From Mailhella sp. (GTDB lineage: Bacteria; Desulfobacterota; Desulfovibrionia; Desulfovibrionales; Desulfovibrionaceae), in NCBI GenBank assembly GCA_020024815.1, contig JAHHTE010000039.1, positions 1 to 13,809 on the forward strand: a stretch of 13,809 bases of DNA, given 5' to 3'. Numbering within the stretch: the stretch's first letter is position 1; every line of letters starts with the position of its first letter. The notes beneath the pieces were generated by a model that saw nothing but the letters and a program-made list of their open reading frames with translations, was not told the origin of the DNA and ran no database searches. This document shows positions 1 through 7,183 of this stretch, in pieces. The position numbers and the translations under genes are program-made.

Positions 1-1
1 G

Positions 2-88
2 ATATATGTTACAGGTATAAAAGAATTGTATTTTGATACAAGAGGTGATTTGAATAAAAATTTTTTCCCTAAAAAAATACTAGTATAA
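2..88 (+). CDS. 3' end of an unidentified gene (partial)
   Basis: An open frame enters from the left edge and stops at TAA 86-88, giving 28 residues that contain YVTGIKELYFDTRGDLNK and end in PKKILV. The residue mix looks like an ordinary protein C-terminus rather than random AT-rich translation. The stop lies five bases from the stop codon of the leftward acyltransferase gene, a typical convergent tail-to-tail arrangement. No family can be recognised from so short a piece, and no start codon is visible in the window. No terminator hairpin separates the two convergent genes. It could be a chance open frame, because 28 codons is short. Confidence 0.42.
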   Translation: MYVTGIKELYFDTRGDLNKNFFPKKILV

Positions 89-93
89 TAATG

Positions 94-1032
94 CTAATAT
101 TTTTTATCCCATCTATTGTGCATCCAAAACCATTGTTCAGGATTATGAAGAATTTGTTTTTCCATTGCTTTTGTATAAAATGTTGCAGCCATTTTTATTT
201 TTTGTTCACTTGTCCCTTCAAGGGTCTTAGTATCTAATGGTTCTTGTAAATGGAGAAGATATCCATTGTTTTTTCGTTCTAAAAAAATAGGCCAAATAAG
301 AGATTCTGCTCTAACAGCTAAGAGTGCTGGTCCAATATTTACGCGTGCGTTTTCGCCTAAAAAAGGGATAATGTAAGATTCATGAGAAAGGCTCTTATGG
401 TCAATTAAAAATGCTACAAGACCATTTTTTCTTAATGCACGTAAAACTGATGTGGCAACTGCTCTATGACCAATCATACTTGCTCCACGTGCTTCTCTTT
501 GGTTTGCAATAAATTGTTGAACAGCAGGATTAGGATATTTACGAACAACAACCATGCGTGGTCTTTCTTCTGGAAAGACTTGTCCTAAAAGTGATGCAAG
601 TAGTTCCCAAGAACCATAATGGCCTGTTGCTGCAACAATAGGTTTTTCACATTCTCGAAAACGTTTCCAAAGATTTTCATCTGCTATGAAAAGTTTTTTC
701 CCTGTTAATTCAATTCCAAAATCTTTTGTAAGTCCAATTTCACAAAAAGAACGAAAAGTGGATTGAAAGCTTTTATAAGCAATTTTTTTTGCATCATAAA
801 TACCAATATGTAAATGTTCTGCAATACTGCATATAGTCAGTTTTTTTCTTTTTTGTAAAATATGCCAAGCAAAAAAAGCTAAAAAATCAGCAATACTATA
901 AGTAATTTTTGTTCCCAAAAAACGAATAGTTGCTCCTAATGAATATAGAGATGCATATTGTATTTTTTGTAGAATGGTGGTCATTTCGGAAAAATTAATA
1001 TCATCATGTACTTTTTTCATAACTAGATCCAT
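94..1032 (-). CDS. LpxL/HtrB-family lipid A acyltransferase
   Basis: This is a 312-residue protein of the lysophospholipid acyltransferase family (LpxL/LpxM type). The family adds secondary acyl chains to lipid A at the inner face of the cytoplasmic membrane. The catalytic HX4E motif is visible as H138-Y-G-S-W-E143. The family pattern RKYPNPAVQQFI..R.ARG follows at about 164-183, then DHKS at 211-214 in the place of the family DHD/DQ motif. IPFLGENARVNIGPALLAVR lies at about 222-241, and the C-terminal PEQWFWMHNRW at 298-308 is very characteristic. A hydrophobic stretch near 45-60 fits membrane attachment. Length matches the family (about 290-310). The start is uncertain: ATG at 1032 has no Shine-Dalgarno sequence and lies about 10 bases after the predicted transcription start, whereas ATG at 1020 (MKKVHDD) is preceded by GGATC. 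Which acyl chain or position is modified cannot be told. It is transcribed alone, divergent from ftsH. Confidence 0.86.
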   Translation of the reverse strand: MDLVMKKVHDDINFSEMTTILQKIQYASLYSLGATIRFLGTKITYSIADFLAFFAWHILQKRKKLTICSIAEHLHIGIYDAKKIAYKSFQSTFRSFCEIGLTKDFGIELTGKKLFIADENLWKRFRECEKPIVAATGHYGSWELLASLLGQVFPEERPRMVVVRKYPNPAVQQFIANQREARGASMIGHRAVATSVLRALRKNGLVAFLIDHKSLSHESYIIPFLGENARVNIGPALLAVRAESLIWPIFLERKNNGYLLHLQEPLDTKTLEGTSEQKIKMAATFYTKAMEKQILHNPEQWFWMHNRWDKKY

Positions 1033-1048
1033 AAAATGTGATAAAAAA

Positions 1049-1078
1049 ATAATAAAGTTAAATAGAGGTAATTGTCAA
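1049..1078 (-). promoter_or_regulatory. Promoter for the lpxL-like gene
   Basis: Read on the minus strand there is a perfect -35 hexamer TTGACA (1078-1073), an 18-base spacer and a -10 hexamer TATTAT (1054-1049, five of six matches to the sigma-70 consensus). Transcription would start near 1042. This leaves a leader of only about 10 bases before ATG 1032, or 22 bases before ATG 1020. It is the best-matching promoter in the window. Confidence 0.62.
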
Positions 1079-1081
1079 AAT

Positions 1082-1108
1082 GAAAATAATACTTATATTA
1101 TTATTTTC
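1082..1108. repeat. AT-rich 10-bp inverted repeat, possible operator
   Basis: GAAAATAATA (1082-1091) and its exact reverse complement TATTATTTTC (1099-1108) are separated by seven bases. The palindrome lies between the divergent lpxL-like and ftsH promoters, just upstream of the -35 box of each, so a protein bound here could influence both. Its AT-rich dyad is of the general kind bound by Fur/PerR-type or other dimeric regulators, but no regulator can be named. In such AT-rich DNA a 10-bp dyad could also arise by chance. Confidence 0.4.
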
Positions 1109-1120
1109 GTATAAGATTAC

Positions 1121-1150
1121 TTGCTAAGTATAATACATTTCTGTTATACT
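1121..1150 (+). promoter_or_regulatory. Probable promoter of the ftsH-hemL unit
   Basis: TTGCTA (1121-1126, four of six matches to TTGACA) is followed after 18 bases by TATACT (1145-1150, five of six matches to TATAAT). A second possible -10, a perfect TATAAT at 1171-1176, has no good -35. Transcription from the first would give a leader of about 75 bases before the ftsH TTG. The perfect 8-bp inverted repeat AAGTATAA (1126-1133) / TTATACTT (1144-1151) straddles the spacer and -10, so it could be an operator. Confidence 0.45.
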
Positions 1151-1220
1151 TATAAAGAAAAGAAAATTTGTATAATTTTTAGGTATCGTACATAAATAAT
1201 TATAGAAAGCAAAATGCCAC

Positions 1221-1233
1221 GGAGGAAACTTTG
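1221..1233 (+). promoter_or_regulatory. Strong RBS selecting the TTG start of ftsH
   Basis: GGAGGA at 1221-1226 lies directly upstream of TTG at 1231-1233. There is no in-frame ATG or GTG at the expected N-terminus. The ATG at 1214 is out of frame. The TTG start yields the N-terminus expected for FtsH, with a short lead and then SKNLLVWVLIV, which supports this choice. Confidence 0.8.
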
Positions 1234-3201
1234 AATAACGGCTTTTCAAAAAATCTTTTAGTATGGGTATTAATTGTACTTGCAGCAATGGTTGTATTTA
1301 ATACCTTTAATAGTTCTTTTAATGAACCAAAACAAGTTATGAGTTATAGTGATTTCCTTAATGCTGTAAATAGAGGGGAAGTTTCTGATGTTAAAATTCA
1401 AGAAAAAAATATTACATTTAAAACACAATCAGGTGGAAATTTCCAAACCTATTCACCTGATGATCCTGAATTAGTATCGCATTTGTTAAGTAAAAATGTA
1501 CGTATTGATGCAGTAGCTCCAGAAGAACCTTCTCTTCTTGTTTCTGTATTAATGTCATGGTTTCCAATGCTTTTGCTTATTGGGGTATGGATATTCTTTA
1601 TGCGTCAAATGCAAGGTGGTGGTGGTAAAGCCATGAGCTTTGGTCGTTCTCGTGCTAGAATGATTGACCAAGATAAAGCTAGAGTAACATTTGCAGATGT
1701 AGCTGGTGTAGATGAAGCAAAAGAAGAACTTTCTGAAGTTGTAGAATTTTTATCAAATCCTAAAAAATTCACTCGCTTGGGTGGACGTATACCAAAAGGT
1801 GTGCTTCTAGTAGGGCCTCCAGGAACAGGTAAAACCTTACTTGCTCGTGCGGTTGCAGGGGAAGCAGGGGTACCATTTTTCTCTATTTCTGGTTCTGACT
1901 TTGTGGAAATGTTTGTTGGTGTTGGTGCATCACGTGTGCGTGATCTCTTTATGCAAGGAAAGAAAAATGCTCCCTGTCTTATCTTTATTGATGAGATAGA
2001 TGCTGTTGGTCGTCAAAGAGGAGCTGGTCTTGGTGGTGGACATGATGAAAGAGAGCAAACATTAAACCAAATGCTTGTTGAAATGGACGGCTTTGAATCA
2101 AATGAAGGTGTAATTTTAATTGCAGCTACAAACCGTCCTGATGTTTTAGACCCAGCTTTACTTCGTCCTGGTCGTTTTGACCGTCAAGTTGTTGTATCAA
2201 CTCCTGATCTTCGTGGTCGTCAACATATTTTAGGTGTGCATACAAAGAAAACTCCTATTGCTCCTGATGTTGATATTGATGTTTTAGCAAAAGGTACTCC
2301 TGGTTTTTCAGGTGCTGACCTTGAAAACTTAGTAAATGAAGCAGCATTACAAGCAGCTAAGAAAAATAAAAATCAGTTAAATATGTCTGATTTTGAATAT
2401 GCAAAAGATAAAGTTCTTATGGGTAAAGAACGCCGTAGCCTTGTGCTTAGTGATGAAGAAAAACGTATTACTGCATACCATGAGGCTGGTCATGCTTTAG
2501 CTGCGGTATGTTTACCAAAAACTGATCCTGTGCATAAAGTTTCTATTATACCTCGTGGTCGAGCTTTAGGTGTTACAATGCAATTACCTGAAGAAGATCG
2601 TCATGGATATTCAAAAAATTATTTGCGTAATAATTTAGTTGTACTCCTTGCAGGTCGTATGGCTGAAGAACTTGTAATGGACGATATAACAACAGGTGCT
2701 GGCAATGATATTGAACGTGCATCAAAAATGGCTCGTAAAATGGTTTGCGAATGGGGTATGAGTGATAAAATAGGTCCACAAGCAATTGGTGATAATGGTG
2801 GTGAAGTTTTCTTAGGTAGAGAATGGGCTCATACTGATTCTGTGAGTGAATCCACAGCACAATTAGTTGACAGTGAAATTAAATTCTTTATTGAAGAAGC
2901 TCGTAATCGTTGTCGTCAAATATTAGAAGAAAATATTGATAAACTCCATGCTATTGCAGCCGCATTACTTGAAAGAGAAACTATTTCTGGTGATGATATT
3001 CAATGTATTATGCAAGGAAAAGAACTTCCTCCTTTTGATATAAATGCAACAGGTGAAAAAACAGAACCCAAAAAACAAAATGAAAAAGAAAATTTCACTT
3101 GGGAAGAAGAAAAGAAAACAGAAGTAACGTCTGAAGTAAAAGAAGATAAAGAAAAAGAAGAAAATAAAGACGTAACAAATGATAAAAAGGACACTATGTA
3201 G
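1231..3201 (+). CDS. ftsH: ATP-dependent zinc metalloprotease FtsH
   Basis: FtsH is a hexameric AAA+ protease of the inner membrane that extracts and degrades unneeded or damaged membrane proteins and some cytosolic regulators. In many Gram-negatives its targets include LpxC, the regulator of lipid A synthesis. The 656 residues show a first membrane helix (about 8-25), a periplasmic domain, and a second helix (about 102-124). The AAA module has Walker A GPPGTGKT (195-202), Walker B IFIDEID (251-257) and the second region of homology ending LLRPGRFDRQ (310-319). The peptidase domain has zinc site HEAGH (417-421) and third ligand D493 in TTGAGND. After about residue 605 comes a highly charged Glu/Lys-rich tail ending DKKDTM. 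It begins with TTG and its TAG stop overlaps the folP GTG by one base. It is first of nine closely spaced genes, next to a divergent lipid A acyltransferase gene. Confidence 0.98.
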   Translation: MNNGFSKNLLVWVLIVLAAMVVFNTFNSSFNEPKQVMSYSDFLNAVNRGEVSDVKIQEKNITFKTQSGGNFQTYSPDDPELVSHLLSKNVRIDAVAPEEPSLLVSVLMSWFPMLLLIGVWIFFMRQMQGGGGKAMSFGRSRARMIDQDKARVTFADVAGVDEAKEELSEVVEFLSNPKKFTRLGGRIPKGVLLVGPPGTGKTLLARAVAGEAGVPFFSISGSDFVEMFVGVGASRVRDLFMQGKKNAPCLIFIDEIDAVGRQRGAGLGGGHDEREQTLNQMLVEMDGFESNEGVILIAATNRPDVLDPALLRPGRFDRQVVVSTPDLRGRQHILGVHTKKTPIAPDVDIDVLAKGTPGFSGADLENLVNEAALQAAKKNKNQLNMSDFEYAKDKVLMGKERRSLVLSDEEKRITAYHEAGHALAAVCLPKTDPVHKVSIIPRGRALGVTMQLPEEDRHGYSKNYLRNNLVVLLAGRMAEELVMDDITTGAGNDIERASKMARKMVCEWGMSDKIGPQAIGDNGGEVFLGREWAHTDSVSESTAQLVDSEIKFFIEEARNRCRQILEENIDKLHAIAAALLERETISGDDIQCIMQGKELPPFDINATGEKTEPKKQNEKENFTWEEEKKTEVTSEVKEDKEKEENKDVTNDKKDTM

Positions 3202-4091
3202 TGAATAATACATTACAATTTCGGGGTGAGGCGTTAACGCCCGCCCCTTTTTATGTTTGGGGTATTGTAAACACAACTCCAGATTCTTTTTTTGATGGTG
3301 GGCAATATTTAGAAAGTAATAAAGCTATTTCTCATGCACAAAAATTATGGGAACAAGGAGCGGCTATTCTTGATATAGGAGGAGCATCGTCAAGACCTGG
3401 TGCTGAAGATGTAAGTGCAGAAGAAGAATGGAAGCGTATTTTTCCTGTTATTCAAGCTATACAAAATTTGAATATTCCAAGTAAAGGAACAGAAAATTTA
3501 CGAACAGATATTGTTCCATTATCTTATGCAAGTAAGCCTTTAATCTCTATTGATACATGGCGAGTAGAAGTTGCAGAAAAGGTTTTACAACAAGGTGTTG
3601 AAATTATAAATGATATTTCTGCTTTTTCATGGGAAAAAGATTTACTATCTGTTGTTGCTGAATATAAGCCTATGTATGTGCTTATGCATTGTCAAGGGCG
3701 GCCACAAACTATGCAAAAAGCACCAGAATATCATGATGTAGTACAAGAAGTATATGCATTTTTTGAAGAAAAAATGAATAAACTTGTGCAAGCAGGTTTA
3801 CCAGAACAAAATATTATTTTAGATCCAGGTATTGGATTTGGAAAAACTTTGGAACATAACCTTAATTTATTGAAAAATATTAAGGTTTTTGATACATTAC
3901 ATAGACCAATTTTGCTTGGTATTTCACAAAAATCTATGTTTGGGCATTTGCTTGGACTTGATAAAGATAAAAGAAGTATAAGTACACAAGTTTGTACAGC
4001 ATTAGCAATGGAAAAAGGTATTATTCACCATAGAGTCCATGAGGTAGAACATACAGTTCAAACTCTTGCTTTAAGTTATGCTATGAAATAA
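3201..4091 (+). CDS. folP: Dihydropteroate synthase
   Basis: This enzyme condenses 6-hydroxymethyl-dihydropterin diphosphate with p-aminobenzoate to give dihydropteroate in cytosolic folate synthesis. It is the sulfonamide target. In the 296 residues I see the first signature GIVNTTPDSFFDGG (21-34), DIGGASSRPG (58-67), SIDTW (116-120), INDIS (136-140), MHCQGRPQTMQ (162-172), ILDPGIGFGKT (206-216), SQKS (242-245) and RVHEVEHT (278-285). Together these outline the TIM-barrel pterin- and pABA-binding site. Differences from the usual pattern are Q for R in the SRKS motif, E for D in RVHD, and about 20 extra residues (about 92-112) before the SIDT strand. The start is GTG, overlapping the ftsH stop by one base (TAGTG), with a weak AAGG about ten bases upstream, so translational coupling is likely. 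Confidence 0.95.
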   Translation: MNNTLQFRGEALTPAPFYVWGIVNTTPDSFFDGGQYLESNKAISHAQKLWEQGAAILDIGGASSRPGAEDVSAEEEWKRIFPVIQAIQNLNIPSKGTENLRTDIVPLSYASKPLISIDTWRVEVAEKVLQQGVEIINDISAFSWEKDLLSVVAEYKPMYVLMHCQGRPQTMQKAPEYHDVVQEVYAFFEEKMNKLVQAGLPEQNIILDPGIGFGKTLEHNLNLLKNIKVFDTLHRPILLGISQKSMFGHLLGLDKDKRSISTQVCTALAMEKGIIHHRVHEVEHTVQTLALSYAMK

Positions 4092-4103
4092 AGAAGGAAA
4101 AAA

Positions 4104-4853
4104 ATGATTGGGTTTGAGCAATTTCCTATAACCTTTAGAGATATTATTGATATTCTTGTTGTAACTATTTGCTTTTATTATCTTTTACGTTTTGTAAAAG
4201 GTACAAGAGCAATGGCTGCAATTAATGGGTTATTTTTACTTTTTATAATTTATGCTGTTGCTAAGGGTTTAGGTTTATTTACTCTTTCTTGGTTATTAGA
4301 AAACTTTTTTGGCTCATTATTTCTTGTTATTGTTATTTTATTTAGTTCTGATATTCGCCAAGCTTTGGCAGGGATAAATTTACGCTCTTTTTTTAAGAAA
4401 AGAGAAAATTTAGGAGATAATATTATTAAAATTCTTGTGCAAACTTGTGATGAGTTAGCAAGAAAACGTATAGGTGCAATTATTGTTCTTGAACAAGATG
4501 TTAAATTAGGTGATTTGCTTAGTCGTGGTGTAAAGCTTGATGCACTTTTATCTGGTGAACTTTTACATACTATATTCTTCCCTAATACTGCTTTGCATGA
4601 TGGGGCTGTAATTATAAACCAAGAAGGACGTATTGTTGCTGCGAGTTGTGTTTTACCTTTAACACAATTACAAGATAGACAACATTTTGGAACAAGACAT
4701 AGGGCAGCTCTTGGTTTATCAGAAGTAAGTGATAGTATTATTTTAGTTGTATCAGAAGAACGTGGAGAAATCACAGTTGCCCAAAATGGTCGTCTTTCCA
4801 ATCCTGTAAATGGGGAAAGATTAGAAAGGATTTTAAGTAATGTTCTCGTTTAA
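4104..4853 (+). CDS. cdaA: Membrane diadenylate cyclase CdaA
   Basis: CdaA joins two ATP molecules into cyclic di-AMP, a second messenger that in other bacteria governs potassium and osmolyte balance and cell-wall homeostasis. The 249-residue protein has three N-terminal membrane helices (about 13-30, 36-55 and 62-82) and then the DAC domain. Its catalytic signatures are DGA at 166-168 (in LHDGAVI) and the RHR motif in GTRHR at 196-200. Length and order match the CdaA (YbbP/DacA) class. AGAAGGA precedes the ATG. Its end overlaps the next gene, a YbbR protein, by 14 bases, and glmM follows. This cdaA-cdaR-glmM trio is known from Firmicutes, where the three proteins interact and link c-di-AMP to cell-wall precursor supply. 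Confidence 0.94.
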   Translation: MIGFEQFPITFRDIIDILVVTICFYYLLRFVKGTRAMAAINGLFLLFIIYAVAKGLGLFTLSWLLENFFGSLFLVIVILFSSDIRQALAGINLRSFFKKRENLGDNIIKILVQTCDELARKRIGAIIVLEQDVKLGDLLSRGVKLDALLSGELLHTIFFPNTALHDGAVIINQEGRIVAASCVLPLTQLQDRQHFGTRHRAALGLSEVSDSIILVVSEERGEITVAQNGRLSNPVNGERLERILSNVLV

Positions 4854-5814
4854 AAATTTTTCTTTTGATTTTACAAAAATAAAAGAATTGCGTTCTAAAA
4901 TAAAATATATACAAGATATGCAAATCTTTTCATTATCCTTTGTTCTTGCTTGTGCATTATGGTTCATTGTTGTTGGTAGTTCACAAATAGAAGGTGATAT
5001 TCATTTACGTGTTGAATACACACAATTACCAGAAAATTTAATGATCACTAAAGGTTTGGAAGATACAATTCGTGTACGTGTTCGGGCTTCAACTGAGCTT
5101 TTACGAAGTTTGCAAAATAGGGATATTACCTATCCTGTTCGTTTAAATCAAGCTACTGTTGGAGCAAATGTTTTTCCTGTAAAAGTAAATGCTTATGGTG
5201 ATTTTAAAGGTTTAGAAATTTTAAGTGTATCTCCTTCGTATCTTCTTTTAGAAACAGATATTTTACTTGAAAAGAAAGTTCCTATTGAAATTAGTTTTAC
5301 AGAAAAAGAAAATGAAGATTTATATATTCGGAATTTAAATTTATCTCCATCAGAAGTTACATTGCGTGGTCCAAAAGAAAAACTTGAGGCAATAGATACG
5401 TTAAAAGTAACATTTGATATTAATCAAATTGAAAAAGCTGGATCTCATTCAAAGAATTTACCTTTAATTTTGCCAGAATTTGTTGAGGCTGATAATCCTG
5501 TTACAACACTTAGTTTTGAAACATGGTATGATTTAGTTCCAGTTAATTTAACTCGTTTAGTGCAATTAGAAAAAGGTGGAGAAAACTTTATAACAGAACC
5601 TAGAACTGTTAATATTGAGCTTGAAATTCCTGAAAGTAAAGTGGAAGCATTTAATGTTGAACCTTCGTATATGGCACAAGTTAGAGCTATTGTCCAATCA
5701 AGTAATGCTTACACTGATGGTCAGTTATTGCCTGTTCATATTAATTTACCAAAAGGTGCTAATTTAATATCAGTAACTCCTCAATATGTTAAAATTATAA
5801 AAAATAAAAACTAG
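4840..5814 (+). CDS. YbbR-domain protein, CdaA partner (CdaR-like)
   Basis: This 324-residue protein has a short basic cytoplasmic N-terminus, one membrane helix (about 29-47, rich in L, F, V and A) and then an extracytoplasmic region made of about three YbbR-type repeats. The pattern EVTLRGPKEKLEAIDTLKV near 172-190 is the recognisable YbbR motif, and a similar strand pattern (IRVRVRASTELLRSL) appears near 77-91. In Firmicutes the equivalent CdaR binds and modulates the diadenylate cyclase. Here the gene starts inside cdaA (14-base overlap) with AAAGGA upstream, so the two are probably translated together. The assignment rests on domain pattern and context. YbbR proteins diverge quickly and have no catalytic residues to check. 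Confidence 0.86.
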   Translation: MFSFKNFSFDFTKIKELRSKIKYIQDMQIFSLSFVLACALWFIVVGSSQIEGDIHLRVEYTQLPENLMITKGLEDTIRVRVRASTELLRSLQNRDITYPVRLNQATVGANVFPVKVNAYGDFKGLEILSVSPSYLLLETDILLEKKVPIEISFTEKENEDLYIRNLNLSPSEVTLRGPKEKLEAIDTLKVTFDINQIEKAGSHSKNLPLILPEFVEADNPVTTLSFETWYDLVPVNLTRLVQLEKGGENFITEPRTVNIELEIPESKVEAFNVEPSYMAQVRAIVQSSNAYTDGQLLPVHINLPKGANLISVTPQYVKIIKNKN

Positions 5815-5821
5815 GATAACT

Positions 5822-7174
5822 ATGAAACGTTTTTTTGGAACAGATGGTATTCGAGGTTATGTAAATAAAGCTCCTATGACCGCAGACATGGCTTTACGTT
5901 TAGGATTGGCAGCTGGAACATATTTTCGTGATGGTGGACATAGACATAAAGCTATTATTGGAAAAGATACACGTTTATCAGGATATATGTTGGAATCAGC
6001 ATTAACAGCTGGTTTATGTGCTGCTGGTATTGATGTTTATCAAGTAGGACCTATGCCAACACCTGCCATAGCTTTTTTAACAAAAAATATGCGTGCTGAT
6101 ATTGGTGTTGTTATTTCTGCAAGTCATAATCCTTATCATGATAATGGGATTAAATTTTTTGATAAAAATGGCTATAAATTACCTGATAACGTTGAAGATA
6201 ATATAGCACAAATGGTTTTAAATAAAGATTATGAATGGGATTATCCTAAAGAAGATAAAATAGGCAGAGCAAAAAGAATTTTTGATGCACAAGGAAGATA
6301 TATTGTTTATATTAAAAATAGTTTTCCCGAACATTTAAATTTAAATGGGTTACGCATAGTTATTGATTGTGCTAATGGTGCAAATTATAAAATAGCTCCT
6401 CTTGCCTTAGAAGAATTAGGGGCTGAAGTAATCACCATGTCAAATACTCCTAATGGAACAAATATTAATTTGCAATGTGGGTCATTGTATCCTGAATATG
6501 TTGCGGAAAAAGTAAAAGAAGTTCGTGCAGATATTGGACTTGCTCTAGATGGTGATGCTGATAGACTTATTGTTGTTGATGAAGCAGGAAAAATTTTAGA
6601 TGGCGATCAAATAATGGCTATTTGTGCCGAATATTTAATGGATAAAGGTAAATTAAAAAATAATACCTTAGCTGCCACTTCTATGAGTAATATGGCATTA
6701 GAAATTTTTATGTCTAAAAAAGGCGGAACACTTATACGAACAAATGTAGGCGATCGTTATGTTGTAGAGGCTATGCGTCAATTTGATTTAAGTCTTGGTG
6801 GTGAAAAATCAGGGCATTTAATTTTCCATGATTATAGTACTACTGGTGATGGTCTTTTAGCTGCATTACAAATCTTAGCTATTATGAGAGAATCTGATAA
6901 AAAACTTTCTGAATTAGCACAAAAATTAGAATTATATCCTCAAGAAATGGAAAATGTTTCCATTACGCAAAAACCTGATTTATCCAGTGTACCTGAAATT
7001 CAAGATGCAATTAAGCAAGCAGAAAGTGAATTAGGAAAATACGGACGTGTTGTGTTACGTTATTCTGGAACAGAAAATTTATGTAGAGTAATGGTTGAAG
7101 CACGTGATGAAAAGCAAGTAAAACGGTTAACAAAGCAGTTAGCTGATGTTGTGCGTATAGCATTAAATAAATAA
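5822..7174 (+). CDS. glmM: Phosphoglucosamine mutase
   Basis: GlmM converts glucosamine-6-phosphate to glucosamine-1-phosphate, the step before UDP-GlcNAc, and so feeds peptidoglycan and lipopolysaccharide synthesis in the cytosol. The 450 residues show all phosphohexomutase landmarks. The N-terminal FGTDGIRG is at 5-12. The active-site loop SASHNPYHDNGIKFF carries the phosphorylated serine at S101. The metal-binding loop DGDADR is at 243-248, the sugar-binding region GGEKSGH lies in domain 3, and the phosphate-binding loop RYSGTENLCR is at 413-422 in domain 4. Length is standard (about 445-450). It starts at ATG seven bases after the ybbR stop, with GGA just upstream. Placement after cdaA and ybbR is the conserved arrangement in which GlmM can be controlled by or with the cyclase. 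Confidence 0.97.
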   Translation: MKRFFGTDGIRGYVNKAPMTADMALRLGLAAGTYFRDGGHRHKAIIGKDTRLSGYMLESALTAGLCAAGIDVYQVGPMPTPAIAFLTKNMRADIGVVISASHNPYHDNGIKFFDKNGYKLPDNVEDNIAQMVLNKDYEWDYPKEDKIGRAKRIFDAQGRYIVYIKNSFPEHLNLNGLRIVIDCANGANYKIAPLALEELGAEVITMSNTPNGTNINLQCGSLYPEYVAEKVKEVRADIGLALDGDADRLIVVDEAGKILDGDQIMAICAEYLMDKGKLKNNTLAATSMSNMALEIFMSKKGGTLIRTNVGDRYVVEAMRQFDLSLGGEKSGHLIFHDYSTTGDGLLAALQILAIMRESDKKLSELAQKLELYPQEMENVSITQKPDLSSVPEIQDAIKQAESELGKYGRVVLRYSGTENLCRVMVEARDEKQVKRLTKQLADVVRIALNK

Positions 7175-7183
7175 AGGTGTGAA

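Noticed and set aside
50..88. A short separate ORF starting at TTG 50 after AGAGGTG
   Set aside because: It is in the same frame as the longer open frame entering from the left edge, so an internal start is unnecessary.
2573..2860. Minus-strand open frame inside ftsH
   Set aside because: Its residue pattern (many His, Tyr, Gln and Leu) is the shadow of AT-rich codons of ftsH, and there is no RBS or family pattern.
2965..3276. Minus-strand open frame rich in Phe across the ftsH/folP junction
   Set aside because: The Phe runs are the complement of the Lys/Glu-rich FtsH tail. It is not a membrane protein gene.
4250..4801. 183-codon minus-strand open frame inside cdaA
   Set aside because: It lies wholly opposite a well-supported CdaA sequence with catalytic motifs, and its translation matches no recognisable family.
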